This document shows, in pieces, positions 48,811 through 60,420 of a DNA stretch of 64,000 bases (its first letter is position 1; every line of letters begins with the position of its first letter). The notes beneath the pieces are model-generated. The model saw only the letters and a list, made by a program, of their open reading frames with translations. It searched no databases and was not told the DNA's origin. The stretch spans positions 6,548,215 to 6,612,214 of the forward strand of contig WARS01000016.1 in the NCBI GenBank assembly GCA_008933995.1, read 5' to 3'. The DNA comes from Datnioides undecimradiatus (lineage: Eukaryota > Chordata > Actinopteri > Lobotiformes > Datnioididae). Made by a program: the position numbers and the translations under genes.

Positions 48811-50885
48811 ACAGGTAAATCAGTACTCTGATGACCAAAGTCAGGTTTCTCCTTTACGTAATCATCTTAAAGGAGAACCTTTTTAAGACGTGTTTGCTTG
48901 GAGTTACCTGCAGTCTCACTGCTGCATTGTTGCTCTGTTCTTTTCTGGTTGCCAAACAATATTTATGTCATGATGAAGCAACTGCTTGATGCGCTTTAAA
49001 CTTGGCCTTTTTAAGGCTCATTATGCAACTAAATAAGGCCACAGCGTAGCCAGCAATCATGTTTGTTCTATACCGTAATCAGACCAGTGTTTTTATAATG
49101 CCATAAAGACAGCAGGTTCCAGTTTGTCATTCAGACAAGAGTACATTATATAATCAGTCTGAAGGTGCAGCATCCAAAATGTAATACATGGAAACTGTGC
49201 AGGATGAAGTACAAGGATGATTTTTTTTTTTGTTATATTGAGCTGAACACTTTAAAGTCACTACTGAATTGCATTGTGAGACAAAGTAAAACCTTTTAGA
49301 GTAGAGAGAGCAGCAAAGAAGGGCAGTTTTACCCGACGTGGGATTCGAGCAAAATAACTGCAAATAAAATCCCGATTGATCGTGTCACATGTGTTCCAGG
49401 GGTGGTCGTAAACAATTGCTTGTGAAGATGACATTTAACCGACAGTAAACTTAAGAAATAAAATTCTGGACAGGAAACAAGCAGCTATCTGTGAGGGAGT
49501 CAGGACAGGGTGTGCTTTCTAACCAGGTAGCCAGTTTTTTTATGAGCTGGATGCTGGAGTGAAAAATAGAGGAGGAAGTGGGAGTTAGAAAATACCAATA
49601 CTTGGACAGACTGAAGGAAATAAATGAGAAAGAAGAGCAGAGAGAGAGTGGGGGTGGAGGTGGGGGCTACAGTGAACAAGGGAGCCAGATAATGCCTTAT
49701 CTCACTGTGGTCAAGGGTACTTGCACCACAAAGTCTGACACTGCAAATAATCCCAGTAGGTAACTCTTTAAAGTTTCGACTCTTATCCGTGAAACTTTAT
49801 TATTCGCCTTCAATCTCTTTTCTTTTATTTACATAGACATTCTTAAAACTGACCTTGCAGTTTTTTCGCTGCACGCTATGCGATGAAATTGGAATTGATT
49901 TTATTGATCCCAGGTCCATATGCATCTGAGACTCACGCCGCTGCAGTTACTACAGACTCAGCTGAAGCTTCTGATTTGAACTGCAGAAGTTTTTTGTGGG
50001 TAATGATCATAATATAGATCCACTGATGAGCATAAGGCTTCCAATAATTGAACACTGCAGCAGCCTGCTATGCAGCACTGTAGTCACATCAGAAACAGGT
50101 GGAGCCATTTTGCGTGAAAGGCGATGCTGGTTACTGAGTGGGCTGTGAGGCCTAATGTGCGACTAACATTTGAAAATATGACTTTTCCGTTCGTCTTGGG
50201 TATCGTTGAATTTCGTGCATCCATGCAGGACGTTTCAGAGAAGAAGACAGTCAGAGGAGTTTCTTTAGGGTCATGTTTATTGAGTTTAACATGCGTTTTC
50301 TCAAATTCTTGCAAGCACAAAAAATGCATTCATCCACCACGACTCACCGATCTCCACACCCTTACTCTCTAACAGGCTACGCCGAGAGCACGGCGCCTCT
50401 TTGCGTTAGCTTTGGATAGTAGAGACTGTCCTGCCAAGGAAAAATGACAGCATCAGTGATCTGGGCAAGGGGACACAAAACCTGTGGAAGTGGAAAAGTC
50501 ATTATAGGAAGGTTAGGGTGGGTGGATGGGTCAACAACACATCAGATTTTACCAAATTAGATTAGCCATGCTAAAATAATTAGCTTTTTTTTTTTAAGCA
50601 CGACCTTGACACAGATTCACTACACCAATGTTAATCTTGATACAAAAGGTGTGCAGCAGATTCATCACAGCGATCAAATCTATTGATCTATTGCTTGTTA
50701 GACTGAGCCTAAAACGCTGTGTGGTAAGATTTAAGGCACCTACAGAAGATCTGAGTAACAGAAGAAACAGAAGTTCAGCCACAAGTAACACGTGAATCAG
50801 GAGTAATTACTTTTTCTTTTGTCTACCACGGTTGTTGCAGCTCCTTCAGTTTAAGTGAATTGTTCATTGATCCTTTACATTTTTA
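48811..50885. other. non-coding, no gene seen
   Basis: Contains the phrase TTGATTTTATTGATCCCAGG at about 49895, a common LINE-tail word in antisense, but nothing else supports an element there. Confidence 0.45.
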
Positions 50886-50887
50886 AG

Positions 50888-51020
50888 GGAAACTTGCAAA
50901 ATCGCCGAATGTTGAACAAGTGTGAGTCTCTAATTAACCGTGTTCTGCCCCGAGACCATGGGAATCTGCATATCACTGCTGTTCATTAGATGTGTAGGAG
51001 CCATGTTTTCCACTAAGTAA
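50888..51020. promoter_or_regulatory. CNE-like block, candidate enhancer
   Basis: CGCCGAATGTTGAACAAGTG, TCTAATTAACCGTGTTCTG, CATGGGAATCTGCATATCAC and CTGTTCATTAGATGTG are repeat-free and carry homeodomain and octamer-like words. Confidence 0.28.
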
Positions 51021-52195
51021 TGGAAGCCTCTTAAATCAAACATGTATGGGATTTCTATGTGGATGCTGTTACAGGGAAGTGACTGAAAGTGAGACTCGCT
51101 GAAATTCTTTTTCTATTATAGTGAATATTAAATATGTTAGCACGGCCTTCATGCCTCAGTGCATCTTTGCTCAGCTGTCATCAGGAATGTCTCACAAATC
51201 AATTCAGTCTGTCTGTTCGACTGCCTGCGCGCCCCTCCCCAAACATTTGCATGAGCTCACCCACCCACACACTCACTTTTTTTTTTCCATCAGCGATGAG
51301 ATCCGAAGATCACTCATAAGAGGCTCTCTGCGCCCCCTCATCCCTAATATCAGCCTGCTCTCTCTCCACTTGATTCGAGTAGTCGGTGGCTGGCAGTGAG
51401 GAAATTTTCTCGGAGACTGGCCTGATGCCAGAGACGCTCTGCGGTTGTTCACTTTTCAAGTTTTACCACAGCAGCTCATTAGGTCATACATTTATTGCTC
51501 ATGACAGGCCAGGGAAGAGAAGAGACACGAGATATCCAAAAGTTTAAATTTCTTCTGAGGCTGAAATAGACAGAATATACTCAGTAAAGAAAGGGCGGCC
51601 ATGTTTTCCCACTCGCCTGATACATTTTCCATGTTTCCCTTCTGGGCTGAGCTGCGTCTAATTCCTGTACATCAAACTTATCAACATATGTATGTCAGCT
51701 CATACAGATGTTAGGGAAATGTTGTGGTCATGGTAAAGTCACAGTTAAACCTACATTTATTGTTTTGGGGGTTTTTGGGGTTTGTTCTGACCACTTGGGG
51801 GCTCGCTAAAAACACGTATACATACGTCTGACATATAATCAATATTCTAAGTTTTATATGGTGAACAATGGAGCAACATGAGGACATGTTGACCACCTGG
51901 TGAATGTCTATTTAGTGTCCTTTTAAGGTATGTTCAACTTAAAATATATGTTATGATCTGCAGTGGTCACCAGCTATTTGCTATCTTGGTGACGTTTGGT
52001 GCAGGACAGTTGGCTTCCTGTTGGTTTTAAGAGCTTCTTTGAAATAGCTCCTGTTAAAGAAAACTCTGAAGCAAGCAGTGAGGGTCAATCAAACCGTAAA
52101 GTTGCTGGTCATAAACCTAAACAACGCTGAAGAAATGCTTTGAAAATGCTCCGTAGAGCTGAGCGGAAAGCGCAGATGTAGTGCTAATTCTCCAC
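51021..52195. other. non-coding, no gene seen
   Basis: Two overlapping plus frames at 51121-51399 come from a pyrimidine-rich patch. No product is recognised. Confidence 0.45.
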
Positions 52196-52199
52196 AAAG

Positions 52200-52580
52200 T
52201 CAAAGGTCACCCGTGACAAACCCATACATTGTCAGTTGACCCACCGAAATACTAATTAAAATAGCTTTATGCTTTTGTCAAGCTGTAGTTTTAATGCTCG
52301 CAATTAGCAGCTGGTGAGGATGCAATGGAGGCAGCCCACACAGCTCGTTATTTTTAATCAGCCCGGACTTTTTTTGTCCATCACAGCTATGCTTCAGCAA
52401 TGCCTGTGTCAACATCTTGTCCGAGCTGCCAGCACCACCAGGAACACCTGCAGAGTCAAGCTAGTGGAGGATATAATGGTTCATATTGATCAGGCTGCAA
52501 ACCACAATGATTATTTCGTCATGTTGGCGAAGTTTTGTGCGGCTGAATTAACTCAATTCAGGTTTGTTGCCTGACAAAGC
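52200..52580. promoter_or_regulatory. CNE-like block, candidate enhancer
   Basis: CCGAAATACTAATTAAAATAG, 'gctcgcaattagcagctgg' (homeodomain core beside a CAGCTG E-box), 'tatttttaatcagcccgg' and 'ggataatggttcat'-like words span 380 bp without repeats. A chance 86-codon plus frame lies inside. Confidence 0.35.
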
Positions 52581-54155
52581 AACAACACGTAGAGCTTGTG
52601 CATTTATTATATTGCTTTAAAATAAATGTCTTGTGGCCTATGAAGCTGCGATAATACAACCCGAGTAATGAGGAGTTGGGTTTAACAAGGCAGGTGAGTA
52701 GAATCATAACTTTATAGCCCACCTTTGCACACCTTTGATAAATTTCTCATGCACACAGACATCAAAGTGGTTACACACCGAACTACGTTAGAAATCAAAC
52801 ACTGAACACGAGTAACAGAGGAGATTAAAGTAGCGCGCCTCGAAGACGATACAGAGGGATCCCCATAGGCTTTTGGTTTTCTTTCCCACTTTCAGCGGCG
52901 ATGTGCAGAGGCTCACAGGTCAACTGTGATAAATGTTCAACATTTGAGATTATAGAGTAGTCACTTTAATGATAAGCTGTGTTTTCACCCGAAATTACTT
53001 TGCTCTATTTCCTAAGGCTCACCTTATTTATTAGCAAGTACGTGGGCCGTGGAAATCAGCCAGCTAATCGCCGATTTCACATCAAGCGTCACACACGGCG
53101 ATGGGGCCCTGATCTCAAGGTTGATCCTCCTCACGGGTTACTGGACACGGGCAACGGGTATCCCATTAATGTTGGACTCATGTCTGACGTGGGTCAAGGA
53201 CTCAGTTGAAAAGGAACTGTCACCGTAGAGCATAGCCTCCGGAAGCATGTGTAACACCAGGACGACAAAGTGGCTCGTGTTGATCCGTCCACGATAGTCC
53301 ACTGCTTCCACTTTTTATTATACAGAGGATTTTGTTTGGGTTTTGTGCAGCTGACATCGGGGCAAACCCGTCTTTGCATTTGTAGAGTCTGACTCTGCCG
53401 CCTTTTTATAAAAAAAAAAAAATCCATAAAGCCGAAGAATTTATGCAGGTGTACGATTTCAAACGACTTTGTGCTGTACCTTTGAGATTTGAGGTATATC
53501 AACAGCGCACAACACATGGTGAATAACGGCATTCTGATGAGAGTTTTGCCTGTTTGAATTTGTCCTCCATCAGGACGCATATAACTGAATCGTGGGGGCG
53601 ATGGCTTCCAGTGGAGGCGGTTCTTAAGTTGCCCGTTTGATGTGCCAGTTAGGAGCCGCAGCGGCCCTGGCTGTTATCGGAGGCAGAGGGGAAATGTAAA
53701 GGACTCATTAGGTTTAAAATGAGGGAGCCAGGCAGGCAAGATGAGGAAAAGAGAAGGAGAAAGTGGAGGGGTAGAATTTATAGTTTGACTATGACAGGAA
53801 AAAATGATCCAAGAGGGAGTCGGAATAGAGAAGGAGACAGGCAAACTTCCTAAGGGGAGAGAGCAATGATTATAGTAAATGATAGACAGCTGCAGGGGTT
53901 GGATGAGCTGAGAGGATAAACGATACATAATCTGAGGCACATGAAAATCATGGCTCTAGCTGATTGACAGATAGGCCAATTGGTGGCCGACGAGCAGGGA
54001 AGGCAGGCTACAAGTCATGACTAAGTCGGAGTCCATCATTCCAGCTCCCGATTTATTTGTCAGAGATAAATCTGTGTGCTCAGTATGACAGACAGAGTGG
54101 GCTGTGTGCTGCACTCGGGATGGAGAGAGACGAAGTGTACCGACTCTGCAGTGTC
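52581..54155. other. non-coding, no gene seen
   Basis: A 128-codon minus frame (53194-53580) is interrupted by poly-lysine/phenylalanine from A and T runs and has no domain. A purine-rich tract lies at 53680-53870. Confidence 0.45.
53680..53870. repeat. purine-rich tract
   Basis: The plus strand is dominated by G and A, for example GAGGAAAAGAGAAGGAGAAAG. Not a simple repeat. May be the antisense of a pyrimidine-rich repeat. Confidence 0.6.
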
Positions 54156-54159
54156 CACA

Positions 54160-54755
54160 CAGGAGTCTAGTTCAAAGGTCCGATCGGGATAAATTACAAC
54201 GTTAGCGGCCTGTGGTCACTTTATCAGCGAGGTGCATAAATAACAATTCCCTCACTCCTCGCAAAGTGCTCTAAGACACATAATACAGCCATTTCAAACA
54301 GTCCTGAACAAACGCCGACCTCTTGCAGTGATCGAACACCGTCTTTTATGTCCTGTAATACAAGAAGTGAACGTTATTACAGCGACTGAACACAATGAAC
54401 GCTAAACATTTCACTGTTAAGGGATTAATGGAAGGCACTTCAGGGTTGATTTGCCAGATAAAGCCTTTATTAACAGAGTGCCTCTAAATGTTTTTCATAT
54501 TAAACCGACCTGCCTCACACAAAAGCGTGCGAATAGAGGGTGCTCTTCACATTCCAGTTTCCCCGGTGTCTGTTTTTTCAAGCACTTTTGAATTAATAGC
54601 CAGTAAAGTAATCGTGCAGTGCAGCTGTACGTGCTCTATATAGGAGATGGACGCAATAACAGCAGCCCTACAAGTGGTGTTATTGCTATAGGCTGTTATT
54701 GTGTATACGCACTTTGGGCAGTTGCTTTCTCTTTGTCACCATAAGAGCTAAGGAA
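54160..54755. promoter_or_regulatory. long CNE-like block, candidate enhancer cluster
   Basis: Nearly 600 bp without repeats, retaining many CpGs. Notable words: CCGATCGGGATAAATTACAA, 'ggtgcataaataacaattcc', TAAAGCCTTTATTAACAGAG, TTTGAATTAATAGCC and a pair of similar words GTGTTATTGCTATA / GCTGTTATTGTGTA. SOX-like (AACAAT), Hox-like (TTTATT) and homeodomain cores are frequent. The longest and most even block of this kind in the window. Confidence 0.4.
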
Positions 54756-56255
54756 GGAAAACAATAATATTCAGACATAAGCTCTCAGATCAAAACAACC
54801 ACTGTACTTCTGTATTACTTAAATTGTGCTCTAATTTACATTTTGAAAGTACTGCAGACCACCAAAGACAACCCATCTTGCTTGCTTGCTTGCACTCATT
54901 TTCCTGTGAAACTGTGAAAAAGATGAAGAGGAAAATGTGTAAAATGCTCAGTATCAAACACAGCGTGAAGCTAAATAATACATCATCATCGTCCCGCTCA
55001 TCCAGGCGCTATACAAACACAGAAGACGGCATTAATATGATGTTAAAATGCATCCTCTTGCCATTTCATTCTGCATTGAACTGTGATTTCACCCTCAAAG
55101 GTTTAATTGTAAACGGTACAAAAGATTAGGTAACCGTTAGCCTCAAGAAATATCTCCAAGATGAATAAACCCAGAAAAACAACACATACTTTAACTTTAT
55201 TGGACCAAGAGACGACCACATTCAGCCGGCTTGGGTTTAGAAACATGCAGTTTGTGCATTTGTGCATAGGAAATTGCCAAGTAAAGCTTTAACCCTTTCC
55301 TTGGTGTAGAAACAGCTGTGGTCACTGCTGTGCAAACAAAACGCCTTCATTCAGAGTCATTAATCAAGTGAAACCTGCAGTAGCCCTGTCATATACCACT
55401 CACCGTGAACCCACTTCCTGGTTCGTTACTGAGTAACTTTCACAGGCTCGCACTTTAGAGCTCGTGCGAACTTCATGCGAGGTAAAAGGCGTCATTTATA
55501 ATCTGCGTGGGGGCCAAACATCGAACAGACCTGTGGAATTTATGGCAGTCCGGATGCTCTTCGAGTAACACATCAAACGGCAAAAGAGAAATCCATTGTA
55601 CGGCTGATAAAAGAGTATCGCCTCAGTGAGTAATTGCCTCACCTTCTCCAAACGTTCTTGCCCAAAAGGTGAGGCCCGATTCTTATCAGAGAAGAGAGAA
55701 AACTCTGACGCGTTCCTTATGGGTGACTTGTGCTGGTATTTGATTCCTGTGGAAGCGGTAAATGAGCTGTGAAGGTGAGGCAAGAAAAGAGAGGAATTGA
55801 CACCTTTCTGACCATGGAAATGTGTTTACACTAAACCCCTCCCCACCCCTCCGCCTTACATAGGTCGGCAGCTGCATAGTCCACACAATACACACGCGTA
55901 CACATATGGGCACAAACACACACCTTCCCAGCAGATGGAGACTTCATTATTCGAGGAGAAACAAGCCTTTGTTTAGCACAAGCACAGAGAATTCAGAGCA
56001 TAGTGGAGGACTAGGCAGCCTATTTCCAACAGTAAATGAACTCACCGTGCACTGTGTGATCTGCCCTTTGTGACTGTCTATTGTAGCTCATAGATGTGAT
56101 CAGAGGGATACTGAATTATGATTTCATAGTGTTGTTTTCTTTCTTTTAGAAGAAAAGGAGTATGCGGGAACTACGGAAAGAGACATTACAAAACATTCTC
56201 TGTTTGATGAAGTTTAAAAAAAAAAGTAGCTTAACTGTCTGAATATGAGCTCATC
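54756..56255. other. non-coding, no gene seen
   Basis: Includes a short (CTTG)4 run at 54877-54893 and a CpG-containing patch at 55360-55500 with ACTTTAGAGCTCGTGCG that could be conserved. Confidence 0.4.
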
Positions 56256-56286
56256 TGTGTGTGCGTGTGTGTGTGTGTGTGTGTGT
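56256..56286. repeat. (GT)n microsatellite
   Basis: About 15 GT units with one GC interruption. Opposite in sense to the CA run 160 bp downstream. Confidence 0.95.
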
Positions 56287-56446
56287 TTTCCTATTTCCCT
56301 GTCTGTCTGCAGCTCCGCGCAGGGCTGACGATCCCTTAGCAGGTGGAACAGCATGCTGCTCTGGGACTCTGCTCAGATGTTGCTAACCACAAATCTGTCC
56401 CTACAACTAAGAAACAGGAAATAGATTCTTCACTCGTTCCTCCATA

Positions 56447-56478
<32 letters not shown>
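56447..56478. repeat. (CA)16 microsatellite
   Basis: An uninterrupted CA run, forming an inverted pair with the GT run upstream. Confidence 0.95.
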
Positions 56479-56483
<5 letters not shown>

Positions 56484-57116
56484 ACACAGACGTACTACTG
56501 CTGGCTGCAAGCCACCATAGAGACCATATTTTATTACAGTCGTACAGATCCTATTGCGGTGCCTCAGTGGAGCCAAACATAAAATACAAATATATGATGT
56601 TGTCGCTACGCAGACAGACAGACAGATAGCACCTTGTATGAACACGAGTAAAGGTTAGGAATGCGGTGTTTGAAGTATAAAAAAGTGTGAAATGGATGTA
56701 ATTGATTAAAGATCTCGTAGATTTCTGTACATTTTAAGAAATAAATGAACCACCACATAATATCTGACAGGCCGGTAGCACACTTTGCAACACTGAGGTG
56801 CTGGTGTAATAAAAGCAGTATTAATATGTAAAATGTAATTAGGACACTTATTATTTTACATTTATTTGTTTCATTACTATTACTACCTTTAATAATTAAA
56901 TAATAGAACTTGGAAGAGAACGCCTAAGCTCCAAAATCGTCATGTTTATTGTGAATAAATGTTCTCCCAGCGCTCACGCCTTCCACCCATTATGTGCTGG
57001 ACTATGCTCCGGCCCCCTCCGTGACCCTGCACAGGAAACAGCAGGTGGAGAAGATAAACAAATGGTTGATCTTATGTCCATCTCAGCGTAAATAAAATCA
57101 CTCAAATACACTCAAG
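56479..57116. other. non-coding, no gene seen
   Basis: AT-rich, with no supportable feature. Confidence 0.45.
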
Positions 57117-57290
57117 CGTGGCAAGGCAAGGTGAGGCAAGTTTATTTTCAAAGAGCATTTCATAAAGGCAATTCCAAGTGCATTAAAAGTGCTAAATATG
57201 ACATTAAGTGTAAAAGGATAGAGGGCAACTCAGAGCACATTAAAGATAAAAACGGATTTGAATCACAGGTAGCCAAGGATGTAAGTACAG
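57117..57290 (-). mobile_element. LINE 3' tail (antisense, 5'-truncated)
   Basis: GGCAAGGCAAGGTGAGGCAA then GTTTATTTTCAAAGAGCATT, 'tcataaaggcaattccaagtg' is the antisense of the 3' end of a fish L2/Rex-like LINE. On the minus strand it ends in a run of TTGCC-type units, the usual short tandem tail. Its 3' end points left. The inner limit is unclear. Confidence 0.65.
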
Positions 57291-57439
57291 GGTGAATGAA
57301 CGTGTGCTAAAGAAGCTAAAACATGTTGGCGATGTGAAAGTACCAGCTGCTACAACAAAACAGAACCAAGGATACAGTCTGTATTTCACTGTATTGGCCA
57401 ACTGGGCCCATGGTATGTTGGCGATCATTGATTGGCGCC

Positions 57440-58090
57440 AGGGAACATGATCAGGGCCTCAATACTTAAAACCTTCCTCTTTGACAAAGCTTATTTCCCC
57501 AAAGCATCTCTTAGTTGTGCAGCTATAGGGTCTAGACTGCTGGGAGACTTCCCATGATGCATTGTGCTACTCTCTCCTCTTCTCTTTGTACTCCTCCACA
57601 TCCCACTAATGTATGTTACCAACTGGTCGCTTTGCCTCTTTGGTAGTTTGGAGTCTTTCCTCTCTCCCTCTGTCGCTTCCTGCAGGTATTTCTGCCTCCG
57701 GAGCTGCGAGCTGAGTCTGGATCTGTGATTACAACCACCACCCACCGCCCTCATCTCCCCGCTCAACACCCACTGCTGCACTTATATTATTATTCCTTTT
57801 TTTTTAATAATATTATTAATAATAACAGTCTGTCTCTTTTTCTCTCTCCTTCTCCCCCCAACCGGATGAGGCAGATGGCCGCTCACCCAGATCCTGGTTT
57901 TGCTCGAGGTTGCTGCCTGTTCAAAAGGGGACTTTTTCCTCGCTCATGTTGGGAACTGTTGGGTCTCTGTAAATAATATTATAAAGAGCACCGTCTGCAC
58001 CTGCTTCTTATGAATAATGTCCTGAGATAACTCCTGTTATGATTGGCCGCTATGTTAATAACATAAGATTGAATGGGATGGCTGAAAGAC
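57440..58090 (+). mobile_element. LINE, L2/Rex-like, C-terminus and 3' UTR (5'-truncated)
   Basis: The frame at 57453-57557 reads GASILKTFLFDKAYFPKASL and ends LLGDFP-stop, matching the family motif LKTFLFxKAYxxxxSLxCAAxxSRLLGDFP. The 3' UTR carries GAGGTTGCTGCCTGTTCAAA, 'gggactttttcctcgctcatg', 'gggaactgttgggtctctgt' and GTCCTGAGATAACTCCTGTT, all hallmark phrases of this family, and ends near GATTGAATGGGATGG as a decayed tail. An AT-rich insertion (57781-57830) interrupts the UTR. Confidence 0.82.
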
Positions 58091-58129
58091 AGATAGTTCA
58101 GTGGGTGCATCAGTGGCTACATGGAAAGA

Positions 58130-58325
58130 CGGAGGAACATATGGATGTACAGATAGGTGGATGGTTGGATGGATGGATATATGTGGGGTCGGACAGATGG
58201 GTGGATGAATGAAATGTCTTGTAATAGAATGCAAACAAACAAATGACGGGATGGGTGGATGATGGACAGGATGGTGTATGATAAATGATAGACGGGTGGA
58301 TGGATGGATGGATTGGTGCAGTAAT
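58130..58325. repeat. degenerate (GGAT)n satellite
   Basis: Blocks of TGGATGGATGGAT at several places with decayed units between. It lies about 50 bp past the LINE 3' end, so it may have grown from the element's tail. Confidence 0.8.
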
Positions 58326-59896
58326 CCACTTTATCTCAGTGTGAGATGTGCATCAGTTGTAGTGACTCACTGAAGCCGCGTCGTGTTGAAAACAATAGGG
58401 ATGAAGAAATGAAGTGCCACTGTCTCTCTGTGTGTGTGTGTGTGGCAGTTGCCCCATGAGTACCATTGTATCCCAACAAACCTCCTTTCTCTTCTTCAGA
58501 GGCAAACAAGTGATTATACAGCTAACTAAGCTTACAGGCAGGATGAAGAGGAGTCTCTGAGGATGTGTGTCTCACCGCACAGAGCAGAGCTTTGCAGTTC
58601 CAACACAAACACACACCACATAAATGCGGGAGGGCTTTCCGTATAATAATAAAACAACCTACCAACTATGAGAAGACGGCCACACGCATTCCTCTGATCT
58701 CATTATTTCTGAAAAGATGTGCCGACACATTCCAACGTGTCTATACTTGATACCCACTCAAGCAAAACGTTGCATTTAACAGTATTTATGTTTGTGTTAA
58801 GCGTATTATGGGTAGCTGGCTGATACATCTCATGCAAATATCTCCCGAATGGAATTTAAGCAGTGTTTTGGAATGGAGGCTTTTTTCTTTTGGTGAATGC
58901 AAGTGTACCCCTGTGTGTTCTTGTCTCATGCTTCACACTAACTAGTGCAGTGTGGACGCTGTGTGTTTAATGGTCCATTGGAAGTGCAGATGCGGAGAGG
59001 TCAGCAGCAATGCCCCCCCGATTGTTTTTCGCCCTCTTTTGCATACACATGCCGACAAGCCACGCCAGCTGCTATCTGACACTGCTGCGACTGCTCCTGG
59101 ATTTTTTTTTTGTGTGTGCATGTGTGTGTGTGTGCGATGCGTGTGTTACGAGTATACAGATTTATTAGTCGACTGATATTATCAGCCCATTGCCTTTGGG
59201 GGACATATTGGTACGATGAGCCTTTTGAATACCTTTGCAAAGTCATATTGGTGCATAATTAAGTGTGGGATCCACAAATATAATGTCCCTTTTCATTCCA
59301 GCTCTAAAATTCACTATATCCGCTGCCATATTGGTAATCTGTGAATTTCTGGTCCCCTTAAAAACTTGGCATCTTGTCAGGTTCGTAAATCCCATATCAT
59401 CTTTAGTTACGAGATAAAGAGAGAGATTGAGATTGAGAACTATGTCCCTGATTAAAGCCCATAATTTTGAAAAAACGTACATAAACTCACATTTCCAGAG
59501 TAGAAGTGGTTCTGACGCTGGTCCTGGGTTTAATAAATCCCCTCACTGTAACAAGGGGAAATCACTGAAGTAGCTGTTTTAACAATTTTGACCAATTCAC
59601 GGCTTGTTCGACATCACACAGCGATGCTCCCTCTGCTTTCCTTGTTTAAAATGATTTGTTTTCCAGATGTTCAGCCGCAAAAATATAATATGTTATTACT
59701 CTAATTACACCCTAATGATTGTGTATGTTAAGCTGGCCAGTCCTGGGACTGTATCAGACATCAAGCTTACACGCGTGTGACTCCAAATTGTCGTCGGGAC
59801 TGTCCTTTGATGTTGTGCCTCCCAGCTGTGATTCTGTGATCTTCATGGCTCAGCTAGCAGCATGATTCACTCGATGTTTATTACTGGAACATACAC

Positions 59897-59899
<3 letters not shown>
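58326..59899. other. non-coding, no gene seen
   Basis: Short GT runs at 58429-58444 and 59111-59134 (the latter after a T10 run). No supportable gene. Confidence 0.45.

Positions 59900-59929
<30 letters not shown>
59900..59929. repeat. T30 homopolymer
   Basis: About 30 uninterrupted T. On the minus strand it would be a poly-A tail, but the preceding minus-strand 60 bp show no AATAAA and no known element. Confidence 0.9.
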
Positions 59930-59932
<3 letters not shown>

Positions 59933-60115
59933 GACACCATATTTCTTGCGAACTTCACTGTTGGAAGCACTAAAAATACTTTGTACCTCAGGTGAAAAGT
60001 TGAACTATTTAGTATGTGCATCTCCTTTTCAGTTGAAGCACTGTAACTCTGGACAAGATGCAAAGATGCACATCCGTGGGGTTCCCTTTCTTTCTAACAA
60101 AACATAATCCCGTTT

Positions 60116-60130
60116 AAAAAAAAAAAAAAA
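60116..60130. repeat. A15 homopolymer
   Basis: Fifteen A immediately before the block that starts TGTAGCGCTGGGAGCCC. Confidence 0.9.
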
Positions 60131-60420
60131 TGTAGCGCTGGGAGCCCTTCTCTAGATTTTAAAGCCAAGAATCATCTCCTCATCTTCAAATCAGACTCCT
60201 ACAGTTAAATCCACCGAGGAGGTTAAAGGACCAAGCTGAAAAGTTCTTGAATAGTTTTCTTATTGGCAACACATTCCATTAAAAGACCAGAGCCGGCAAC
60301 ACACTGATCCAGCTAACACGTTTTGTCTCTGTAGCCAAAGCTTGATATAGTAGCTAAATAGCAGCTTATTCTTCTGTGCCGCAGACCTGCACTGTTGTCC
60401 AAAAATATATCAGTGAATCA
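60131..60420. repeat. possible dispersed repeat, family unknown
   Basis: TAAAGCCAAGAATCATCTCC, GGACCAAGCTGAAAAG, CACTGATCCAGCTAACACG and CTGTAGCCAAAGCTTG have the wording of a fish interspersed repeat that I partly recall (with GTTAGC-type words). Confidence is low without a search. Confidence 0.3.

Noticed and set aside
49337-49350. GGGATTCGAGC resembling a tRNA T-arm
   Set aside because: No matching acceptor stem, D-arm or anticodon arm around it. No tRNA gene found anywhere in the window.
49890-49925. TTTATTGATCCCAG as a LINE tail
   Set aside because: A single 14-base word without any other family phrase near it is not enough to call an element.
53194-53580. 128-codon minus-strand frame
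   Set aside because: Contains homopolymer-derived F and K stretches and no domain. Likely chance.
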